Part shown: positions 1 to 12,856 of the stretch, piece after piece
Layout of the letters: each line of letters opens with the position of its first letter
How positions within the stretch are numbered: position 1 is the stretch's first letter
Assembly: GCA_947623455.1 (NCBI GenBank)
Contig: OX392527.1
Span: 47,660,401-47,724,400, forward strand
From: Mimachlamys varia
Taxonomy: Eukaryota; Mollusca; Bivalvia; Pectinida; Pectinidae
DNA: 64,000 nucleotides
Reading direction: 5' to 3'
Made by a program: the position numbers and the translations under genes
The notes under the pieces: generated by a model
Seen by the model: only the letters and a program-made list of their open reading frames with translations
What the model was told of the DNA's origin: nothing
Databases searched by the model: none

Positions 1-1493
1 GAATGCACTGTCACTTTCATTTACGAGCCAAAGCCGCATTGGCAGTGCAGTGACTGGCGAGTAATTTTGAATGATGCTTTAGAAAGTTTTGTGAATGATC
101 ATTAACACATGTGCTTGCTGTGCATCATTGTACCAATTCGTCTGATGCATGACTATACAATTACATCTGAAGGAAAAAGCTATATCTGTAATATCACGTA
201 ACGAGTCTGATCCTGGTATGGAGTTAGTATTGTACAAACAACTGCAGTAATATAAGTACGGGATTGGAGGGGGGGGGGGTATAAATGAAATTTCACCTCT
301 AGAACTCAAGTCTGTAATAAACACTTATGTAATGGCTAGTTAGTAAATATGGGTAAATCTCTGTGTGCTTAATTTGAAGAGTTTTAATGGTACTAAGTAA
401 ATATTTGTACTTTTACAGTTATGCTGAATCAATTTGTAACAAACTTATGGCACTGTAAATTATAAAAAAATACCTTTCATTTAAATAAGATCACCAATTA
501 CAATACATACCACATAGCCATATAGTCATCTTTGGGGTTTTTTTTGTGTGTGGGGGGGGGGGGGGGGGGGGGGGGGGCAGGGAGGTGTTGGCTGGCCTTT
601 GACATTCTGCTGCAAATAATTATCTTGCTTTAATTTCTGAAATCTTTGGAGGCGAATCCCTCTAAATGTACAGTTTTACCCCTTGACCATTATACAATGT
701 AGGTTTCAACTTACCCATTACTTATGATACCCCTGCTACAACCACAGAATAAATTACTAGTAGTGACATGGTGACATATCCGGTCTCCCTTTTGACTAAG
801 TGATATTTCTTATTCCTATTGAATGTGATTACCCTTTCCATCACTTTCATATCAATATTATATTTTTGATATAATGAAAGATACTTAATTACATAATTAT
901 TCAAGAAGATGATGTCATCCCCCTTTTGCACATTTTCTATTCAAATTGAAAATATGAAAATATTATTACAGAAGTATGGTTTCGTTAACATATAAATTAT
1001 TTTTATAAGTCATGAAGTTGTCATTATTGAAGCCGATCATAAGGAAAGCGAATGAACTCTGACCTAAGATAATTACGGTGCACAGAGGGGAGGGGATCAT
1101 TAAAGCCTTAAATGACTTGTGTCGTTAAGTTAACTTTAATTACCAGGTAACTCCTAGAATCCTTCTGTAACAGATGGAGTATGTCCCATTGTACTGGAGG
1201 AGGAATTAGAATCAGACTGAGGTCGTGACCTCTGTCGATTTGTGTGTCTGGTGTCAGGTGATGTGGTTGTGTACTGAAATCAGACATAATTATGAATGAC
1301 CTTTATGCACTGTAATGTGATTGGCCAAAGGTCGACACATTTACATCCCGTCTGGGAATATTTTCTTGGAATCCAATTTTGGGACAATAGTGAAGTTCCT
1401 TACAGCTTTGACAAATTTTTGTTAATTCATTATGATTGTTTGATTATTGCCAATATGTCAACTCTGTCCAAATCTATTGGTCTCTCTACAAAA
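1..1493. other. Non-coding flank, no gene seen
   Basis: AT-rich sequence with short open frames only, none with coding character. It contains short G homopolymers near 268-278 and one long G run annotated separately. I see no tRNA, rRNA or recognisable transposon here. Confidence 0.6.
552..577 (+). repeat. 26-base poly-G tract
   Basis: An uninterrupted run of 26 G follows a T-rich and GT-rich stretch. Such a tract can form G-quadruplex structures and is prone to length error in sequencing, so the exact number is uncertain. Confidence 0.9.
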
Positions 1494-1710
1494 GGGCTGC
1501 AGTGGCTGAGTTGTTTAGGTGTCCTGACAGTCTACTACTAGCCCTCCACCTCTGGGTTGCAAGTTCAAAACCCACTTGGGGCAGTTGCCAGGTACTGACC
1601 ATTGGTTGTTGGTTTTTCTCCAGGTACTCTGGCTTTCCTTCACCTCCAAAAACCTGGAACGTCCTTAAATGACCCTGGTTGTTAATAGGACATAAAAGCT
1701 AAATAAATGA
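1494..1710 (+). mobile_element. tRNA-derived SINE, copy A
   Basis: The head begins GGGCTGCAGTGGCTGAG and has an A-box-like stretch of the Leu/Ser tRNA type, then a B-box-like GTTCAAAACCC. The body contains 'ggtactgacc' and 'ctccaaaaacctgg', and the tail is 'gttaataggacataaaag'. The same order of blocks recurs near 1987 and 12668, which makes it a dispersed family. It is non-autonomous; no reverse transcriptase is present. The family is recognised from internal comparison only. Confidence 0.7.
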
Positions 1711-1986
1711 ATCAACTCTATACACTACCTTTTTGTGAAACTATCCAACCATCATTGTAATCTGAAACATTATCAGCTATATCAAATATAAATCACAGCT
1801 TCTCTGACAGAAAGACTTTAAATTAAATGCTCCATTAATCTTATCTAACACTGCCATCAAACAGTCCATAACTTTCCTATTTAGATAAATTTTGAGGAGT
1901 ACCATATTCAAAAATTGGTCAGGTCCTACAAAACTATTCAGTAACTTTGAAGCAGTTTAGTGTTATGCTCTGTCATTGCTATAATA

Positions 1987-2168
1987 GGGCTATGGTGTCC
2001 AAGTGGTTAAGGTGTGTGACATTCTACTACCATTAGCCCTCGGTCTCTACTGGTTGTAAGTTGGTGGTCCTTCTTCAGGTACTCTGGCTTTCCCCCACCA
2101 CCAAAACCTGGTACATTCTTACATGACCATAGCTGTTAATAGGACATAAAACCAACAGAAACAAAACC
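1987..2168 (+). mobile_element. tRNA-derived SINE, copy B (internally deleted)
   Basis: It opens with GGGCTATGGTGTCCAAGTGG, close to the A-box of a Leu/Ser tRNA, and ends with the tail 'gttaataggacataaaacc'. Compared with copy A it lacks most of the segment holding the B-box and the 'ggtactgacc' block. Only about 280 bp separate it from copy A, in the same orientation. Confidence 0.65.
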
Positions 2169-2379
2169 ATTAGTCATCAATTTTTTTATGAGACTACACT
2201 GTACAGAGACTGGAGTACAACAGAGCTGCATAAAACTATGTGGTTTTGTGTTTACCTTCTTCACGCCAATAATAGAACTCTTTACTGTTCTCAAATTTCT
2301 TTTGTGAGTACAATTTGAGCATTACAGCAGAAAACAGATACAGGTCGCTGTTGGTTAATTTTTTCAGCTTAAATCCCAT

Positions 2380-2453
2380 GTCTTTGTTTAGTGATGACGT
2401 TTTAAGCCCTAGCTGTGTCTCTGTTTAGTGATGACGGTTTAAGCCGTAGCTGT
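2380..2453 (+). repeat. 37-bp tandem duplication
   Basis: Two adjacent 37-bp units (2380-2416 and 2417-2453) differ at three positions. Each contains 'tgtttagtgatgacg' and 'tttaagcc.tagctgt'. There is no coding signal. Confidence 0.85.
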
Positions 2454-4504
2454 ATATATCTCAGTCAGGAGCTGGGCAATATGTATGTTTTACAAAACAA
2501 TGTTTAGTTCAGAAATGTCAAGGTTTTTAATAATAGAGACGGCTGTTCATGCAACCATTAAAGTTACATACTGTCTTATGTCTGTTGACTATAATGTATA
2601 TATATGTAAATATACACAAACATCCAACAACAGCTTTGCTGGTATATACCGTGGAAGGTTTCATGAAAATTTTAATTTAAAAAAATTCCCAAGTACTTCA
2701 ATAAAAATAAATGGACCAGAGTAGATTTACATAACCTACTAGACGTCCGCTTACAATACAGGTTTCAGGTCTAATAAACATTATATATATCATATGTGAA
2801 ACACGGCTCTATTTCCTGAAATCTTGAACTGTAATAGTGCACATGACACGTTGGGCGTTACTTCTACGGTATGCATGAGGCCTTCAGGGGTATAAAGATA
2901 GAAAACATCAGTGAGTTCTGTATTGTTACGCCATTAATATTAGTTATTACCTGATAAGGAAAGTCAAAGGCTTGAGCTGCAAATTCCATGCAAGAGTGCA
3001 TAGCAAATTTGTTTTTTTTTGCTGCCGAAACTTTGAATTGTACTTCTGCGACCCTTGTATCAATTGATGCAACAGCAACAGACATTTCTTTTGAGCATAC
3101 ATGAAGCTACACTTTGTTACATGATCCTCAGGTCTTTTATATAAATTCTTGGGATTATTGGGGGAGTTGACGCGATTAAATTGTTGTAAACTAAACATTG
3201 CAGGTACTTTATAATGCATTATATATTTTTTTAATGAAAAACGGTAGGAAATTAATCGTAGAAGAAAAAAAAAGTGCAATGTTTGATGGCTAATCATCCG
3301 GCTGAAATTTAATGAGGCGTGCAAGAAATATAAAAGTACACATTGTATGTTTTCATGTAACGATGAACGTCTACACTAATCGTGGCTGCTCGGCTGGTTG
3401 GTAACTGGTTCCACATCATTTCCTGTGCGCCATTGATCCGTAGCTGTATTAAACAGTTTGTAGGTAAATTCCCAGACATATTCTCATCAGTATGACAGCA
3501 TTTTTTTTTTGTCTTGGGTGTTTGGGAAGTTTGTCCAGCCAGTGAAGGTGACGTGATGTGGTGACGATGCCCCAGTCTCTGGGCGAACTGTGATGTAATT
3601 GATGTCTAGGAAGTATCCAAGCAAGTCTTATATTGTTGGCCGGGCCAGCCGTCTGCTTCTTCTCCGTCCACAGCACTGTCGGCTTCACCAGGCCAAGACA
3701 CCGCAATTCATATACAAAAAATCCTATCGCAAAGTCGTGTTTGTTGATGAGATAATCTACGTAGGCTTTTCCATTAAGTCATCGCCTCCCACAAAAGATG
3801 TATCATAGGTTTTCATATGTAAGGTTTGAACACAAAAAATATCGAATAAAAGCCGATGTTAATATGATGTAAAGTTGGTCGGGCGTTGAATAACTGTTTT
3901 CCTGTTGTGTCTGAAAGCAAGATAAAGGTCCAGCGTATATACATACAAATGTTTAGGATCCCTGGCCATTTGTGGCATTTCCTATTATCAGGCTAACTTG
4001 TCTGATGAATAGAAAGGTGAAGAAGTCTATATATATGTAGGGTGATGGCGGTTTTTAGGGCGCCATATTGATCGTTTCCACCGGCATCGATTTCCATCAC
4101 TGACCAACATAGACTAAAATTGAACTGTCAGCATGTATATTTGATGTGACAAATATTTAGTTTGATGATTTGTCTGGGCGGGCCGACGTAACTTCCCCAT
4201 ATGTTATTATTATGTAACAGTTGATTATTAGTAGTACAGTGTACAAAGCCATAGATCAGACTGTGTCAAAGCTATCATTGTCAGGAAAACCTGTTACTTA
4301 TATCATAACTATGCATATTAACTTCAGATCTTCATAAAACCAACTTTTCCCATGCTGAGTATCATTTAAATTAATTTGAACAAGAAAAATCAAATTTTCT
4401 GTATCAGGTATAGTGAAACTAGCAGTTAGATTGGTAACACATACAGGCCTATTGGACCTGATATTCCTTTCAACATTTATATTAATCTGCGTAGTCTCAT
4501 AATA
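2454..4504. other. Non-coding, no gene seen
   Basis: No convincing exon on either strand. The interval near 3530-3720 is richer in GC, and a minus-strand frame of 85 codons lies over 3449-3706. It shows no domain and no conserved pattern I recognise, so I do not call it. Confidence 0.5.
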
Positions 4505-5864
4505 TGTAACTGGGCACACTGTCCATATGTAAGTACATACAGGCATCATATGTAACTGTTCACACAGGCACCATATGTAACTGTACACACAGGTACCATA
4601 TGTAACTGTACACACAGGTACCATATGTAACTGTACACACAGGCACCATATGTAACTGTACACCCAGGCATTATATGTAACTGTACACACAGGTACTTTA
4701 TGTAACTGTACACACAGGCACTTTATGTAACTGTACACACAGGTACAATATGTAACTGTACACACAGACACCATATGTAACTGTACACACAGGCACTATA
4801 TGTAACTGTACACACAGGCACTTTATGTAACTGTACACTCAAGCAATTTATGTAACTGTACACACAGGTACAATATGTAACTGTACACACAGGCACCATT
4901 TGTAACTGTACACACAGGTACTTTATGTAACTGTACACACAGGCACTTTATGTAACTGTACACACAGGCACCATATTTAACTGTACACACAGGTACAATA
5001 TGTAACTGTACACACAGGTACCATATGTAACTGTACACACAGACACCATATGTAACTGTACACACAGACACCATATGTAACTGTACACACAGAGACCATA
5101 TGTAACTGTACACACAGGCACTATATGTAACTGTACACACAGACACCATATGTAACTGTACACACAGGTACAATATGTAACTGTACACACAAGCACTTTA
5201 TGTAACTGTACATACAGGCACCATATGTAACTGTACACACAGACACCATATGTAACTGTACACTCAAGCAACATATATAACTGTACACACAGGCACTTTA
5301 TGTAACTGTACACTCAAGCAACATATGTAACTGTACACACAGGTACAATATGTAACTGTACACACAGGCAACATATGTAACTGTACACACAGGTACTTTA
5401 TGTAACTGTACACACAGGCACTTTATGTAACTGTACATACAGGCACCATATGTAACTGTACACTCAAGCAACAAATGTAACTGTACACACAGGCACTTTA
5501 TGTAACTGTACATACAGGCACCATATGTAACTGTACACTCAAGCAACATATGTAACTGTACACACAGGTACAATATGTAACTGTACACTCAAGCAACATA
5601 TATAACTGTACACACAGGCACTTTATGTAACTGTACATACAGGCACCATATGTAACTGTACACTCAAGCAACATATGTAACTGTACATACAGGCACCATA
5701 TGTAACTGTACACTCAAGCAACATATATAACTGTACACACAGGCACTATATGTAACTGTACACTCAAGCAACATATATAACTGTACATACAGGCACCATA
5801 TGTAACTGTACACTCAAGCAACATATATAACTGTACACACAGGCACTATATGTAATTGTTTACA
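4505..5864 (+). repeat. 25-bp minisatellite, about 54 copies
   Basis: The unit is built on 'tgtaactgtacacacaggca' plus a five-base variable end (ccata, cttta, caata, ctata). Later units use the variants 'tacatacaggca' and 'tacactcaagca'. The unit is 25 bp, so each copy shifts the frame by one; the overlapping minus-strand open frames of Cys/Val/Tyr-rich repeats are by-products. In the 3' half, three variants recur in order and form a 75-bp higher-order period. It ends in a degenerate unit. Confidence 0.95.
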
Positions 5865-7343
5865 AGAGAACCATGTTACTGAAGACACAACCCAATCTGA
5901 GACTAAAACAGGCAGTTGATGTGGTCTATATTCATGTGTCTGTAGGACTAAGTAACTTGTCTAATCTGAAACCTGTGTGTTGATGGTCTTGGATGTGTCT
6001 ATTTGGCCAGCCATCGCTGAAATGTATGTAACAAAGCAATTCTATCATAAAGTAATAATAATCTGGACAACTTCTAGAGAATAAAGTTACCAGTATTATG
6101 TAGTAAATCGATATATTCATAGATGCGATATCTTCCGGCATTATGTCTGAGAAACCAATTAGTATTATCGTGTCATTTCTTATATAACCTATATGCACCA
6201 TAATCTGCAGAGGGCTCACGGAGGCGTAGTTGTCTGCGTCAGTCTATTGGCCTCCAACAAATCTGTAGAAATGAAAATCATATAACAACGAATGATAGTT
6301 TCCATGAGCATGTCCGAGTACTAAAAACATATCAGGACAAAACATCTGGCTCCAAAACAATATCCAGCCGCCATGCCTCTTAAACCAATAATAATGTACC
6401 GCAAAATAGCTTCTTCAATGTTTTATCGTTATCACTTAGGAAATGTTGGGTGAAACAAAGATCACTTTGTTTCTTGATCCATGGAGCTTGAGTTGGATCA
6501 TTTTCTGAGAGTACTGTGACTTCAGTCTATCCTTTACATGCTTCCCAATATGCTGCTACTCATTTATACAGCTGGGATCAAGACTAAACCGACTGTGGTC
6601 ATTTGAATATTATTTTGTCAACCTTTCTAAAAAGATTTTGAGTTGTAATCATGTGCCAAAGTCAGTAGATGCCTAAAAATACTTTATCAACAGTATTTGG
6701 CAAAAGAATATCATAAAACACGAAGGTCTAGTATATTGCATGTATGAATTGATTGGTTTTCGGCAAAGCAGAACATGTCAGGTATTTTACAGTTTCAGAA
6801 TAAAAGTATAAAATTGGGCGTCCTTACTAGAGAGATTTATAATAATTATGTCTGTGTTAGAAGTAGTCTGTACAAAAGGAATTTGAGTAATGTCTTTTGG
6901 ACAGGTGCAAAGTCTTTGACAGTTATGATGTAGTGCAGAAACGTTCCTCTGGTATAAAATTCAACTAGTGTAAAAACAAAAATTTCTTAAATTCCCCAAA
7001 ATTTTAAAAGCATCAAGAAATGAATTTTTTTAAGGACAGCCACCTTTTAACACATTCAACCATGAAAACACATTTGAACTCTTCCAATTCATTGGTTAGA
7101 ATAGGCCATTATGGAATTTCAGGGGTGAATAACTTACGACTACAATGTCATGGGAGAATGTTTATGACTCATTAATCAGTTGGTAGTCTGTGTTTCAGGT
7201 AGAGAAAAAAAATCAGAAAATGCCAGACAATTTCAGCAGTAAATTTCTCAGTGTATTTTATGATGATTTATTCTGCAGATTAAAAGCCTGTCTACCAGAA
7301 CGGTTGTAACCTTACACAGTGGATTAATACAGGTTTTGACATT
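5865..7343. other. Non-coding with one MITE copy
   Basis: No supported gene. A degenerate copy of the ~88-bp palindromic MITE lies at about 7044-7135 and is listed separately. The rest is AT-rich unique sequence. Confidence 0.5.
7044..7135. mobile_element. Palindromic MITE family 1 copy
   Basis: Core 'catttgaactcttccaattc' on one side and 'ttatggaatttcaggggtga' on the other. It is the complementary orientation of the copies that read 'tcattcacccctgaaatttc'. Degenerate at the left end. Confidence 0.7.
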
Positions 7344-8622
7344 CAGGTAGATAAGTATACAGGTAGACAATGTGACAGGTAGGAACTATTACAGGTAAAC
7401 AATGTGACAGGTAGGAACTATTACAGGTAAACAATGTGACAGGTAAACAATGTTACAGGGGCCCCATTACAGGTAGACAATGTGACAGGTAGGAACTATT
7501 ACAGGTAAACAATGTGACAGGTAGGAACTATTACAGGTAAACAATGTGACAGGTAAACAATGTTACAGGGGCCCCATTACAGGTAGACAATGTGACAGGT
7601 AGGAACTATTACAGGTAAACAATGTGACAGGTAAACAATGTGACAGGTAGGAACTATTACAGGTAAACAATGTGACAGGTAGGAACTATTACGGGTAAAC
7701 AATGTGACAGGTAGGAACTATTACAGGTAAACAATGTGACAGGTAGGAACTATTACAGGTAAACAATGTGACAGGTAGGAACTATTACAGGTAAACAATG
7801 TGACAGGTAGGAACTATTACAGGTAAACAATGTGACAGGTAGGAACTATTACAGGTAGATAAGTATACAGGTAGACAATGTGACAGGTAGGAACTATTAC
7901 AGGTAAACAATGTGACAAGTAGACAAATAAGTACTAGTAAACAGGTAGTCAATATTACAGGTAAATAAGTATACAGGTAGTCAATATTACAGGTAAATAA
8001 GTATACAGATAGTCAATATTACAGGTAAATAAATATACAGATAGACATTTTACAGGTAGACAAATAAGTATACAGGTAGTCAACATTACAGGTAAATAAG
8101 TATACAGATAGACAATGTTACAGGTAGGAACTATTACAGATAGACATTTTACAGGTAGACAAATAAGTATACAGGTAGTCAATATTACAGGTAAATAAGT
8201 ATACAGGTAGTCAATATTACAGGTAAATAAGTATACAGATAGACAATGTTACAGGTAGGAACTATTACAGATAGACATTTTACAGGTAGACAAATAAGTA
8301 TACAGGTAGTCAATATTACAGGTAAATAAGTATACAGGAAGACAATATTACAGGTAAATAAGTATACAGATAGACAATGTGACAGGTAGGAACTATTACA
8401 GGAAGACAATATTACAGGTAGACAATGTTATACAGGTAATCAACATTACAGGTAGAAATCATTACAGGTTGACAATGTTACAGGTAGAAAACTATAAAGG
8501 AAAACAATGCTACAGGTAGACCATGTTAAAAGTAAACAACATTACAGGTAGTCAGTGTTCCAAGAAAACTATGTATCAAGTAGACAGTTACATGTATAAA
8601 TACATTACAGGTGAGCAACATT
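7344..8622 (+). repeat. 16-bp minisatellite with 32-bp dimer structure
   Basis: Every unit starts with 'caggta' and is about 16 bp. From 7344 to about 7920 two 16-mers alternate, 'caggtaaacaatgtga' and 'caggtaggaactatta', giving a 32-bp period. A short 'caggggcccc' unit interrupts it at two places. From about 7940 the array switches to a different pair, 'caggtaaataagtata' and 'caggtagtcaatatta', mixed with 'cagatagacatttta'. It decays after 8430. Minus-strand open frames over it are by-products. Confidence 0.93.
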
Positions 8623-8846
8623 AGTGCTTAAAAGTCAAACCAACACTAGGTGAGATCATTTTAAACCTGAAATGAAACCATTCTGGCATTGCGGTTGTGA
8701 CTGGTATTACAGTAAGTTATGTCACTGGTGTTTCCCACTAGGTATAGCTGCTGCCACTGCTGACAGAAGACAGGCATTTGGGGTATTTATTGTTAATGTA
8801 ACACCGCTCCCACAAGTATATAGACATGCTGGTCCAAGACATTTAG

Positions 8847-9110
8847 TGTCCGATTGGTATCTCTACGTACTCCCTGACTTTTGTGGACTTGACAGAGAGA
8901 GGTTGTTTTGTGCTAGAATGCACCACATCACTTGTCTCAGCCTCCGAACCCAACCCACTACAGTCAGTAAATACATATACATATATACACCAAACCAAAC
9001 CACAGGGACCCGACCCCTGGGGCACATCATCCTCTCTCAACCCCAACCCCTGGGGTATGTCCACATCTGTCACATCAGCTGGCACCTGCCACAACCCGGG
9101 AGGGGTGTAG
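8847..9110 (+). CDS. Possible terminal coding exon, unrecognised
   Basis: A frame of 87 codons is open from just after an AG at 8845-8846 to a TAG at 9108-9110. It uses more C-ending codons than the flanks. The C-terminal part carries two similar blocks, DPWGTSSSL and NPWGMSTS, and ends HNPGGV. A longer overlapping frame (8672-9118) looks less protein-like. There is no good polypyrimidine tract before the proposed acceptor and no domain I recognise. It could be the last exon of an upstream gene or chance; I make no functional claim. Confidence 0.2.
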   Translation, partial: CPIGISTYSLTFVDLTERGCFVLECTTSLVSASEPNPLQSVNTYTYIHQTKPQGPDPWGTSSSLNPNPWGMSTSVTSAGTCHNPGGV

Positions 9111-9646
9111 TAGAATAGTATTTTTGTATGAAGGATGGTGGTGTAGATAGTAACTATATATATTAGAGGGATTTGATTACAACAGTGTATCCTTGGAACA
9201 TGTGTACAAAACTGATGACACAGCTACACATGTTCTTGGTAACACTTCAAGCTGGTAAGACAACAATTGTTTATCATTGACCTGTTTCTTTGGTGTATAG
9301 ATGAGATCAATGATATCAGGGGTTTTATTGTCGGGATTTTTGTCGGGTTTTTCCTCGACTTGAAGTTTGTGTGGTTGGGTATAGAGGATGGTGAAGATCT
9401 TGTCATTATAATAAGGAGAAAGGGAGGGTGTATGTGTGTGTGTCTCGTTGATAGGTCTAGACGATGTAACGAGACTGACACCTGTCTAGGTCAATGTTAC
9501 AAGATGGTACAGAGGCTGATGGTGTGCTTTGGGGTGGGGGGGGGGTAATTATGGCTACAGGGATTCTTATTCATAAAAGTAAAATTTATGAATGGGGCAA
9601 GATCTACAGTTCTACTGACAGCTGTTCCTCCTGCTGCCTCAAATGG

Positions 9647-9831
9647 TTTTACATCCTCCCCAGAAAACAGCTTGGGACCTCTGAGATGGTTTTACATTGT
9701 CCCCCGGAGAACAGCTTAGGACCTTAGATAGTTTTACATTGTCCCCCAGAGAACAGCTTGGGACCTAAGACAGTTTTACATTGTCCCCTAGAGAACAGCT
9801 TGGGACCTTAGATAGTTTTACATTGTCGTCC
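9647..9831 (+). repeat. 42-bp tandem repeat, about 4.4 copies
   Basis: The units contain 'ttttacattgtccccc', 'gagaacagcttgggacc' and 'ttagatag'. The first unit is the most divergent. Non-coding. Confidence 0.85.
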
Positions 9832-12667
9832 TAGAACCAGGCATTGAGTATTTTCTATAAAAAAAACAAAAAAACAACATTTGACATTTCCTGCCAAAAA
9901 TCCCCATATATATCAATAAAATTTTGATAGTAAAACAGTTAGAATCGTGCTGTGAAAGCATGGAATCCATCTTTGTTATTGTCGGAAACGAGGCTGAGGA
10001 ATCGTGGGTAGTGATGTAATGCTTTATTCAGAATGAGAAAGTACTGAAATATCAGCCAGGCGGGAGCTGCCGCCCTCAGTAGCAGAGGTAAAGGAGTGTA
10101 TCTGCGGGAGCTCCGGCCCGCCACAGGCACAGAGTTAAGGATTTGTGCCAGGTTTTGTTGGTGGAGGAAAGCTGGAGTTCCTGGACAATAACCACCGACC
10201 TACGGCCAGTACCTGGCCCCCTCTATCCCACGTAAGCCTCAAGCCTCAAAAGTGGCTGGTGGTAGAAGAATGTTTGACGCCTTACTACTACAACACAACC
10301 ACTTGGCCACCACGACATTCTTGTGTATCCAATTGTTCGCTTTGGTTCATTTGTGTTCTGTGTCTTAATTGACAGCTATGATTATTAGCGGGCACACACT
10401 GGTATTAAAAGAGTATTCTCAGTGTCGTTTGCAACTCATGACTCGACTAAGATAATAGAATTGTGTTGTTGTTGTTATACTTATCAGATGGGTACCAGTC
10501 CCTGGCCATTCTCTGGTGAAACGTAACCATGATGGCAGTCTTGTCTCAAAGGTTGTGAAATTGACGCCTATTCTGATTAAAAAAAATTCTAGGTAATGTG
10601 ATAGATGTTTCTTTGTAATTTCCATTCACCGATGTTCACCTATTGGCCGCCTGTAATACGTTCCGACTACTCTATGTACATTGTTTGTTTTAGTGGTTTT
10701 ACCTAGACTTTAAAACCAAGTTAAGTTCAGGTTTATATCCAGCAGACGAGAAACCATGTAACTTGTCTGAGGCGCTTTATATAGCAACAGCCATATATGT
10801 CAGTCATGATGTTATACACCGCAAAAAAAAAAAAATGGCTGACAACGTACTTCCTGTTTGTAATTGTGATGTATGTGCAAGGACTACTAGGACCTTATGG
10901 CAGAACTGTAGTTCTTATCTTTTACTGTCGACATCGAGTCAGAGATTGTTTGTAATTGTGGGAACATCGCTAGAGAATTAAGATTTGATAATAAATTCCG
11001 CTTTAATTAACTTGATGACAAACATGTAATTGCAGGTAAACAGAACAGGTTTACAGAAAAACATCGTCACTTTGGGAGTCAATTTTAATTGTACAGACAT
11101 TTGCCATCGGACAATTCTTACCTGCATAGATAAAATTACTTCGTGTTCAGCCGGAAGTGAAGTACTAATCATGAAACTTCATCTAAAGGTTCTTCGTCCA
11201 ATTCTTCTATCTCTCCTCAGGATATGCAAGGTCTTTGCAGTACCCTTGTGAAGTCTAAAAACATCAATAAAATGTTAAAGGCCACCAAATCCCAAGTTCG
11301 TAGATAATTCGCCATGGGTCATGACGCAAATAATTACTTTAAGTCTTCATCATGAAAATTATGAAAAGTAATCAAGATATGGTTGGCTATTCTAATGTGC
11401 AATGATTAAAGGATTTCTCAGAGCTCTTTCAGGATTTTTCTTCTTTTTTTTCTCAAGTATTTGGAAAGTTTTCGGAAAACAAATGATTGCAACAATAATT
11501 TGTTGATTTTGTAAAGAATTTTCTTGCCATTATATTTTCACTTCTTTACCGAATTGTACTTTCATGATCTGCAAGATATAAAGTTTATACAAAAAAGATG
11601 GACTTATAGTTTTGGTACAAGTCACCTTTTGTAAATTGGGAATTTAAAGCATTACAGTGTGTAAAATCTATAGAACGACTCCCGAAATTGGGGAAGGAAC
11701 AGTACCGAGGAGTCTCTTTGGATCACTAATAAGACCAAATAGGTCTTAAGAGGCTTTCACTCGGAGACAATTCACTTTCATGAGACCATATGAAAAACCT
11801 GTAGGCCCATTGACTTTTAACCAAATTGTTCTAAATATCAATAAACCAGTTGTTGGCATTTTTGACTTTTTTGGACGTTTACATTAAATCTGATGATTTA
11901 AAACAGGTTTTATTAAGACTTTTAAGAAAGGCGGAGAGATTTTGTTATTGAAACCAGCATCTTGTATGGAGTCGGCCCACGATCCCATGTAGGGGTCAAC
12001 TGATGATGATGGTGGTGTTGGTTCTGAGTAGGCTGATCCTGGATGTACCTATTAGAACGCTGATGATACATACAAGTACATGTCATCACCTACAGGTCGG
12101 TTATCTCCGTAATATTGAAGACGTCAGCCATTTTCTGTCTGGGATAAACTGCAAATTGTTCATCAGTGTGCCATTTGACTGTACTCAGACATGCAGATAC
12201 CAAAGTACAGTGCTAACAATGGTCTCCAGGTAGTGTTAAAGACTCTTTGTCAGGTGAAAAAAAACGAACACAGTCGCCTGTAATTAGATACAGCTTACAG
12301 CCTGTCAATAGCGGGATATGTGGTATTGTCAAAGACTTTACTCTCAAATTGGGCTTGACACCGTCTGCCTTATCAATCAGCCCCTACTTACCGAATGTTC
12401 ATGGCTCTGCCATTTACCAGAGCTAATTTTTAACCTTGTTATGTATCTAATTCAAGGTAATATTTACTGTCATGTAGTACGTGTTATACTTATCCATTAA
12501 CCGACAACTGCTGCAAATGCAGAAATTTGTGTAAGGGGTTTTATTTCTTTAGTAGAGAGACCTGCAATAGTGCTATATACTGTACACAGACAATGAAAAA
12601 TGAATTTCTTGTTAGGTGTGTGTTATAATTTCCTTCTACAGATCATGAACAGTAGCTTCAATTACTA
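9832..12667. other. Non-coding, no gene supported
   Basis: Unique sequence. A GC-richer patch at about 10060-10330 contains two donor-like sites (GAG|GTAAAG near 10088 and CAC|GTAAGC near 10230). It could hold a 5' untranslated exon of the receptor gene downstream, but no transcript evidence is available. The rest is AT-rich with no coding pattern. Confidence 0.4.
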
Positions 12668-12856
12668 ACATGCTTTAAGGTGTTCAGACATTCTACCAAC
12701 TCTGGGTTGCGAGTTTGAAACCCACGTTGGCCGTTGCCAGATACTGACCGTAGGTCTGTGGTTTTTCTCTGGGTACTTCAGCTTTCCTCCACTTCCAAAA
12801 CCTGGCACATCCTTAAATGACCCTAACTATTAAAAGGACATTAAAAAAAAAAAAAA
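12668..12856 (+). mobile_element. tRNA-derived SINE, copy C (5' truncated)
   Basis: It matches copy A from 'ctctgggttgcgagtttgaa' through 'gttgccagatactgaccg' and 'ccaaaacctggcacatcc' to 'aaaggacatt', followed by an A-rich tail. The tRNA-like A-box is largely missing. Confidence 0.7.

Noticed and set aside
4298..5713. Several overlapping Cys/Val/Tyr-rich minus-strand frames
   Set aside because: The 25-bp unit cycles through all three frames; the frames overlap one another and have no non-repeat domain.
4505..5864. CRISPR-like array
   Set aside because: Units are contiguous with no unique spacers, and the context is eukaryotic.
8672..9118. 148-codon frame read as a gene
   Set aside because: No domain and poor composition; the overlapping frame from 8847 is more protein-like, and even that is weak.
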